64,000 nucleotides of DNA. It comes from Aporrectodea caliginosa (Eukaryota > Annelida > Clitellata > Crassiclitellata > Lumbricidae). The notes under the pieces were generated by a model. That model did no database searches and was not told the DNA's origin. It was given only the letters and a program-made list of their open reading frames with translations. Position numbers and translations under genes: made by a program. Positions 58,601 to 64,000 of the stretch are shown here, one piece after another; position 1 is the first letter of the stretch; each line of letters starts with the position of its first letter. The DNA lies in assembly GCA_020284085.1 (NCBI GenBank), contig JACEVL010000467.1, positions 62,001 to 126,000 of the forward strand, read 5' to 3'.

Positions 58601-61600
58601 CAACCAGAAACATCAACTGCAGTTAGAACAATTGGTAAAACAGACCCCTGAGCAAAGCCCGTTGTTGTCAGCTCACAAAGTTTAGCACAGTGCCTTGGAA
58701 AGAAATCCAGAATGGCATTGTACAGACCCTCGAGACCCTGTGAATGACTGCGAAGATATTGTTCGTTGACGATCTATGAAACCAACAAACCAGATAAGTT
58801 GTTAAGTTTCCAAGTCAAAAAGTAATGAGTGAAAAACCAAAGCAGTTAAATGCCAACATTCTGACGACTACAAATGCATGAAAACACCAATAATTAAAAT
58901 CGACGTTAATTAGAAGTGATGAGATCTAGATGTATGTGAACTTTCATCATACACACCAATTCCAGTTACTAAAGCAATTAAGAGGCTCTTAAAGGTGCCA
59001 CATATATTATGCATACACACATCACACACACGATAGTGTTCGTTCGGTTTGGGTGTGATTGGCCAATGAATACAGATTAACGCTTTAATGACAAGCTGCA
59101 TTGGTTTCCCAGTCACTTTTAGTACAATGTCGTCGATGAAGTGTCAAATATATTATATATTCCCTAACCCAGACAACAGGAAGAAGCCCTTTTGAGGAAG
59201 GTTGAAATGTCCTTCTGAGGAAAATGCCCTTTTGCTGCTCGCTCGTTAGCTACGGGCCCAAAACTCTCTGGATTTTTATAATTTTACCCCAGCATTCTGC
59301 TTCCTAAACAACCTTTTGTACTCATTTTATTTGCCAGAAAAGTAACTGCATTCAATGTGAAATACAATTGGAGTGGAAAACTCCAGATCAAACTTCTTTG
59401 TCAGAAGGGACAAACTGCCAAACTAACAAGCAGATGCTCTGCAGAAGTTAAAATATTCTCACCTCTTCCATGTATCCTTTCACGACAAAAGTTCTAAAAA
59501 GAGTTTCAGCGTCTCTCATTTTGTCAATAGTTGCATAAGTCCTTAGACAATCTCGAAGGATATCCGAGTTTCCGTTGTTCAGACCCTCTTTAAACGATCC
59601 TTCCAGGCTGAACTGTAGCATCATCGTTATGTTTGCAATTCGCTGAATGAAAAAACACAAGGGGCCGTAAGGTTAAACACAAAAATCCAATGCTACTGAT
59701 CATTTTTAAAGATACTCAAAAGATAATGATATCTTAAAAATACTAAAAAAGTTATAATAAGCTGATAGATCCAAAATGAAGTTCCACTAAATGTAATCAA
59801 CCGCTGAAAAAAGTAATTAATTCAAAGGTTATTGTTAAAGAGTAACATTAAACATATTGGAAGTACACTAAAAAAGCAGAATGAGGCTGTCATTCATCCA
59901 AGCCCAAGCCCAGAAAATGAACATGGGAAAGACCTTGACCTTCTTGTCCCACGAGCGAGGACTGCTATGCAGTAGTGTAGTCCTAAAAAATGAAGTGGGG
60001 GAACGCCTGGATATTGAAGTAAGCAAAAAGTGCCATCTTGCAAGAATTTTGCATAGTGTGAGAAAAAAAGTGGGGGAACGGCGTTCCCCCCCCCCCCACT
60101 ACACCCCTGCTGCTATGGCTAAACCTTGAGCTTTTGCCTTCATTGGCCCTTCACTATGGAACCAACTCCCTACAACAACTCGTTCTTTGATATTATGCGG
60201 TGGTCCAGGTGCTTCCTTTCGCTGTCTTAAGATCACTCTTTTCGCTCGGAGTCTTTCGCACTAGGAGCACCTCTGATTGGTGTTCACTGTGAGGCGCTTT
60301 ATAAATTTATAAATACAATACAATACAATACCTATGATGGCATGGATCGTCAACATTAAATTGTGAATTCAACTATCGTTTGACCAGTATAGAAGAAACA
60401 AGGCACAGCAACAAATGGAACCAAACATGTATGGGGGTAGTCAACACTCAACTCTAGGATGGTTAAAGACAAGACAATACTGGAAATTACACTAGAACCT
60501 CCCTATAATACTGGGACCACAAGTTAACCACCTTATTACAAGGTTGCATTACAATTAAGGTCAATTTCTAAAGCTGAATTACATTTGGAATCCATTTATA
60601 AGAAGGTTCCAAAGTACACTCTAATGAATATACATTTTTTAAAGCAAGTTGAGAGAAATTCTGAAATTACCGGTTTTATTTCCTCAACTAAAGGCATACC
60701 ACGGCATTTGCCAACATAGAACTGGAGTTTGTTGAATTCTGTGGCCACTCGTTCAATTAACTGTCCATTCAACTCTCTGTTTGCAAACAAAAGGAAAACT
60801 CACAAATAACATTTAAATAAAATGGCAGAGACACAGGTGTGAAAAACTCAAGGTATGCAGAAAATACAGTAGCATAGTATAAAGTGTAATATATAAGTAC
60901 TATGTGAAGTGTCTACATACTTACATATATACACAATAATAATAAGACACCGTGTATAGTGCCATATCACAGCTGAGGCTGAAGGAAAGGATGCTGTACA
61001 TGAGTTAAGAAATCATGCATACATACATAAATACATGCATGCACACACCTACATACACAGTTTTACACACACATGCAAGCACACAAAGAGACATAGAGAA
61101 ACATACAAAGACAGACATACGCACATAGATATAGAGATATTTTCCTGCTGTCAGCTTGAAACTGTCTAAACATATAAGCTTCAGTGATCAAGATGCAAAC
61201 ACTTTTGGTAAAATTACGAAGGCAGTAGGATAGATTTGGTAATGTAATGTCCAAAATAACATTCATATGGCTGTTTCCTACAAAGCACCATCACACTCAG
61301 GATGTGTATGAGAAACGGGTTACCTAAAGTGATTGGTCTGTGTTGAATCACTTGGCTGAATGCCAAGCAGCTTCTCCATCTTTTCCAGAGACTGAATGAT
61401 ACCCATAAGGGTCCTAAGGCACTCCTATCAACATACAAACAAATAACACAACATAAAACAAAAAGAGAAACCCCACCAATCATTCTGCATCATCGCACCC
61501 TAAATTACCATAATATCCAAGCAGTGAAATCAGCACGATTAAGGGACATAATAAATTTTGAGACTTTGCAGTATCAATAAAACATTTTTTACAGAGCAGC

Positions 61601-63632
61601 ATAAAATCAGACATAGGAGCATTATGTCAATATGGCTAAAAAAGAGGAGAAATCATGCTAAACAAGAACTGTACCTCTTAATACTGGTACCTAAGTACAT
61701 TAAGTAGATATTGACTTCAGATACTTTTAGTACCAACTTAAACCAACCTGTTTCGGTGTACCAATTCTACTTAGACCATTGTTCTCTCCCTTTCAATTTT
61801 TCCTTTGGAATTACCTTTACAGACTTGGTGTTCACCTGCTATTCAGTCAGGAGTTTATACTACTATAATGGTGATCTATAAGTTCTAGAAACAGATTACA
61901 GAATTCAAAGACAAATATTCAAAGACCTAATAATGACACAAATACTGAATCAGAATTAGTTTTGAGCCACGCCTCGGACTTAATGTGCCTTAGTTCGATT
62001 AAACCAATTAACACGATGGCTAGATCAATACAAAAGAGTTTAAAATAATACCTAGATCAATAGCAATGAAAGTTTCCTTCACTAAGTTCAAGGCCTGGTG
62101 GCTTAATTCTAGAATTTCTATTTTTGTGTTTCTTTAGGAAACACAAAATAAAATTCTCATCAATGCATCCGTAAAATACAATCCACAGAAACTTCATGAA
62201 TTCACAGAAATGAAAAACAGTTGCAAAACTTAGGACTTTGAGGATGATTTAAAGCTCTTTGCTTCGTATCTGACCTTTTTGTCTCTAATTCTTATCTGCT
62301 GCTTCATTTTCTCGTCCACTGCCATGCTTGCTTCTACCATTGCATTCCTTACATTCTAAAATTACAGATATAGACAATGCATGAATTATACAACCAACAA
62401 AAATGATCAGTGTTGTCAAACGGACAACAGTGTGCTTCACATAACTTATTAACGTATTGTAATGTAATGAGGTGTTGACATAAAGCTCATCAATGAAGTT
62501 CATATTCTGATATATATATATATATATATAGTGTCGAGCAGTGACATTGTTGGGTTTAAGCCTTCTCTGAGATAGTCATTGTGTAAGAATCTAGAAGATA
62601 CAGAAGAGTAAACCGAGGCAGCCACAGGTAGGAAGTGCTTAAGACTTCATTTCCTCAGCCTTAGCAGCATATGTGGGAGGATGGCCAATCCTTTCCTTCA
62701 CTGTCTGAGCTTCCCACCAACAGTGTATGTTCAGTGTACTCATTATACCTGAATTCGTTAGGGCACACAGGTGGGGTAGAAATCTCACAAAAAATTTCTG
62801 ACCTCTTGGCTAACTGTCCGGCATGCTAATCACTACACTATCACATATCCAAGGACTTCAAATGAGCAAATCCATGCTGCATTAGTGCACAGCAACACTG
62901 AGTGATGCTTCATCATGTGTGCTGCAAGCTGGTCTATAACTAAAGTTCTTAGTTTGTAATTCAGTGATTATATGTTGAGACTTGCTCAGTGGACTTCCTG
63001 CAATGACCCTGGGCATGTTGCTTGATCACACTTGTCAGCATCACTAAGCAGTAAGATTTCGTGATAAGCAAATGGTAAGTCCTGCTATGACACAATCTCT
63101 TGGACATGGTTACTACAGAAATATACTATAATAGTTGGGCACTTTTGCAAGACACCAGCACCATAAATCATGAAACTTGTATAGTTAGTTTAGTTATTCA
63201 TGTGTCACTTTATAATCTGCTACTATTATAGTTATTTCAAAAATGTATGTAATCGCTGTAAATAACGTAATGCATGTAAAGGCTACTTACTTACTTACTT
63301 ATACATATAATTATTTCAAACTGTGGTACTAGAAAATAAGCAAAAGTATTGTTTCCTAGGCCTCAGTATAGAAGGGCATTCTTCTGCTGGCCAACACAAC
63401 ACACATCCTCTTGTACATTCACTTCAACAGGTAAGTTAGCTGAAGCATCACTCAACTAGGAATGAACCCAACCCTTAAGAGCAGGTTGCAGTCAAGCATA
63501 GAAGCTGTCAGCCCACAGCACCATTTCTCCAAAGACATGCACACAGAGAATGGAAGAGTCACTCACAAGTATCTCGTGTTTAAGATGATTCAGTGGATTA
63601 AGAAGATTGTTAATAGCTTTGTCCATTCCAAT
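46723..63632 (-). CDS. COG2: Conserved oligomeric Golgi complex subunit 2 (16 exons; N-terminus outside window)
   Basis: COG2 is a lobe-A subunit of the COG tethering complex for retrograde vesicles within the Golgi. Exons in gene order: 63632-63567, 62355-62275, 61424-61324, 60776-60671, 59642-59463, 58773-58646, 57717-57594, 55659-55520, 55057-54996, 53744-53581, 51980-51789, 50735-50660, 50022-49877, 49223-49087, 47847-47676 and 46818-46723 (stop TAG). They join in a single frame of 656 residues. Matches to animal COG2 run the whole length: IGMDKAINNL, ERVATEFNKLQFYV, CLRTYATIDKMRDAE, SGYDFVVNSVWPEVV, ERQCGSQASVKRLRTHP, IPRLYRRTNRE, VKKMEESLKRLK and MSDDDKIRQQL. Human COG2 has about 738 residues, so roughly 80-100 N-terminal residues are missing beyond base 64000. 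Confidence 0.96.
47470..47592 (+). mobile_element. SINE fragment with ATA tail
   Basis: B-box-like AAGGTTCAACCTC and CACCATCGATTAGATAGTGG, followed by TAATGATAATAATAATAAT. Confidence 0.45.
48142..48197. other. Perfect hairpin, 22-bp stem and 12-nt loop
   Basis: Arms 48142-48163 and 48176-48197 are exact reverse complements (left arm starts TGGTCTAAAGGTGAAAGC). Pairing continues outward beyond a 3-base mismatch with TAGCT/AGCTA. Located in the COG2 intron 49086-47848. Confidence 0.9.
48333..48606 (-). mobile_element. tRNA-derived SINE
   Basis: The minus strand has B-box-like GCAGGTTCGATAGCTGC and head ATGGTTGAATAGTAACACGC. The 3' side reads AATAAACGGATATTATTGTT, an ATT-type tail. Confidence 0.65.
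51405..51765. repeat. 29-bp satellite-like array with 87-bp higher-order unit
   Basis: Units share ATACAGATCACACACAATCC. Three variants (CAACAATGG, TAAAAAATAAA and CCAAAAATAAA junctions) repeat as an 87-bp block. Because 87 is divisible by 3, a periodic open frame arises; nothing supports its translation. In the COG2 intron 51788-50736 side flank. Confidence 0.9.
52567..52910. mobile_element. hAT-type MITE with 8-bp target duplication
   Basis: Flanked by CTCCACAC at 52559-52566 and 52911-52918. The ends are CAGTGGTTCTTAACC and, read inward from the right, CAGTGTTTCTTAACC, the CAG...TTCTTAACC type typical of hAT elements. It is 344 bp and non-coding. Confidence 0.9.
54555..54775 (-). mobile_element. 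CR1/L2-like LINE 3' end
   Basis: The minus strand encodes YSRYFAHVGPSDWNSLPQSL, then SPSQFLRRLKTFLLAD, the WN.LP..LR...FK..LKT.L end of these proteins. Tail GAGCGGTGCTATATAATTG. Confidence 0.8.
55925..57430 (-). mobile_element. LINE fragment split by a hAT transposon
   Basis: Pieces 55925-56140 and 57290-57430 become continuous once the transposon at 56141-57289 is ignored. The first has TTTATAAAGTGCCATTTAAA and GAGGTGCTCCCAG, a minus-strand retroposon tail. The second has GACAACCAGGTCACCTG, also found near 20050. Confidence 0.6.
56141..57289. mobile_element. hAT-type transposon with GC-rich termini and 8-bp target duplication
   Basis: Perfect 12-bp inverted ends TAGGGCTGTCAA/TTGACAGCCCTA, flanked by CTTCTATG at 56133-56140 and 57290-57297. 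Just inside each end lie runs such as GCGGCCCGGGCCCCC and GGGCCCGGGCCGGGCCC. The 1149 bp holds no transposase. An internal tandem duplication (about 56753-56930) repeats TTTGATTGACAGGCCTAATG twice. Confidence 0.93.
57594..63632 (-). CDS. COG2: COG2 N-terminal half: exons 1-7 in the window
   Basis: Coiled-coil region (the COG2 family domain) that packs with the other lobe-A subunits. The first exon seen (63632-63567) starts in phase 0 with IGMDKAINNLLNPLNHLK. The next gives AVDEKMKQQIRIRDKK. Exons 61424-61324 and 60776-60671 share a phase-2 junction splitting an arginine codon. The donor of exon 58773-58646 is GG|GTCTGT, weaker than usual. It is the only site found that keeps phase with exon 57717-57594 (SKDIISGYDFVVNSVWP). 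Confidence 0.92.
58018..58255 (-). mobile_element. tRNA-derived SINE
   Basis: The minus strand has A-box-like GATAGCGCATTGGATAACAT and B-box GAGTTCGAGCCCG. It runs to CAATAAAGGAAGAATTATTA, an ATT tail. Apparently full length, about 240 bp. Confidence 0.8.
58441..58565 (+). repeat. Two tandem copies of an ACTT-tailed retroposon end
   Basis: AAAATGCGGTTAGCAATTGA and TATAATAAAGGATACACTT occur twice, each followed by ACTT repeats. Related tails are at 31330-31383 and about 720-765. Confidence 0.75.
59077..59147 (+). mobile_element. Miniature palindromic element, copy 3 of 3
   Basis: TTAACGCTTTAATGACAAGC, then TGCATTGGTTTCCCAGTCAC, as in the copy at 35617. The right arm is more eroded (GATGAAGTGTCAAA). 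Confidence 0.8.
59905..60330 (+). mobile_element. LINE 3' end split by a small hAT element
   Basis: Around the insert the sequence is continuous: CGAGCGAGGACTGCTATG, then GCTAAACCTTGAGC. Downstream CACTATGGAACCAACTCCCT encodes the TMEPTP remnant of the WN.LP motif. Tail GAGGCGCTTTATAAATTTAT followed by ATACA repeats. Confidence 0.65.
59970..60109. mobile_element. 140-bp hAT-type element with 8-bp target duplication
   Basis: Flanked by CTGCTATG at 59962-59969 and 60110-60117. Ends CAGTAGTGTAGTCC and, read inward from the right, CAGGGGTGTAGTGG. Each side has an AGTGGGGGAACG motif. A run of C ends the right half. Confidence 0.85.
62555..62850 (-). mobile_element. tRNA-derived SINE, second family
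   Basis: The minus strand begins TAGTGTAGTGATTAGCATGC, with CGGACAGTTAGCCAAGAGGT next and a weak B-box. It continues to GGCCATCCTCCCACATATG and AAATGAAGTCTTAAGCACTT. Matches the outer element at 39130-39650. Confidence 0.65.
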
Positions 63633-64000
63633 CTACAAGGGATCAAACAGACAACATCGTCATTATACAGTTTCATACATGTTTACATAATTTCAGCACT
63701 TTGTAACATACTGGCATGTCCTCGTTATAAATGTAATTAAAAGTACTAGGACATTTGTATAACACAATTTGGAGGAAACTCCCCATTAGCACAGCACAAA
63801 ACTAATCAAACATTGGACAGGTTTGCAGTGTTTCAATGCAACAAGTAATTTAAACTTAATAATAATCAGAAGAAGCAGAGCAGTCCCTTAAGCTATCCCT
63901 GAGGCAGCCATGGGTATGAAGTGTTGGCAACTTCATTTTTCTTAGCCTCAGCATATGAGGGTGGGTGGCCAGTCCTCTCCCTTGCCATCTCTTCTTCCCA
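63633..64000. other. COG2 intron, upstream of the first exon seen
   Basis: Checked on the minus strand for the expected preceding COG2 residues (the YADFVNLSTNL region) and none was found. Apart from the SINE at its right end nothing else is recognised. Confidence 0.5.
63880..64000 (-). mobile_element. SINE of the second family, cut by the window end
   Basis: GAAGTGTTGGCAACTTCATT and GAGGGTGGGTGGCCAGTCC match 39130-39530 and 62630-62700. The remaining COG2 N-terminal exons must lie beyond it. Confidence 0.6.

Overview
The window is nuclear DNA from an animal. It holds two intron-rich protein-coding genes in tail-to-tail arrangement, and both run off the edge of the window. Every intron I placed obeys GT-AG, and reading frame and splice phase stay consistent across all junctions. 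Introns of 0.1-4.5 kb are full of tRNA-derived SINEs, 5'-truncated non-LTR retrotransposons, microsatellites and small DNA transposons. A PH-bearing beta-type spectrin plus COG2 shows a metazoan. The dense short exons and SINE/LINE types suggest an invertebrate, possibly marine or early-branching, but the species cannot be fixed from the sequence.

Plus strand, 83-44768: the 3' part of a beta-type spectrin gene, 44 exons encoding 2383 residues in the window. It has 17 complete spectrin repeats, a partial 18th (the alpha-spectrin tetramerisation half-repeat), a charged linker, a PH domain and a lysine-rich C-terminus. Conventional beta spectrins have only 16 complete repeats plus one partial, so this is best read as beta-heavy spectrin (SPTBN5/karst class). 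Its calponin-homology N-terminus and further repeats should lie upstream of the window. The 3' UTR ends near a canonical AATAAA at 45509-45514.

Minus strand, 63632-46723: COG2, subunit 2 of the conserved oligomeric Golgi tethering complex. Sixteen exons give 656 residues through the stop codon. Roughly the first 80-100 residues lie beyond base 64000. About 1.2 kb separates the two stop-codon ends.

Repeats and oddities: four elements with hAT-type 8-bp target-site duplications (7815-9710, 52567-52910, 56141-57289, 59970-60109). A miniature palindromic element of about 71 bp is present three times (12571, 35617, 59077). Two perfect hairpins lie at 22509-22551 and 48142-48197. A 103-bp near-identical copy of a spectrin exon is fused to a LINE tail directly upstream of that exon. 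A tandem array starts and ends with the same 25 bp of a coding exon, and two identical 76-bp repeats flank another coding exon. I saw no CRISPR, operon, phage or other prokaryotic feature. Spectrin works in the submembrane cytoskeleton and COG2 at the Golgi; their adjacency gives no sign of a shared function.
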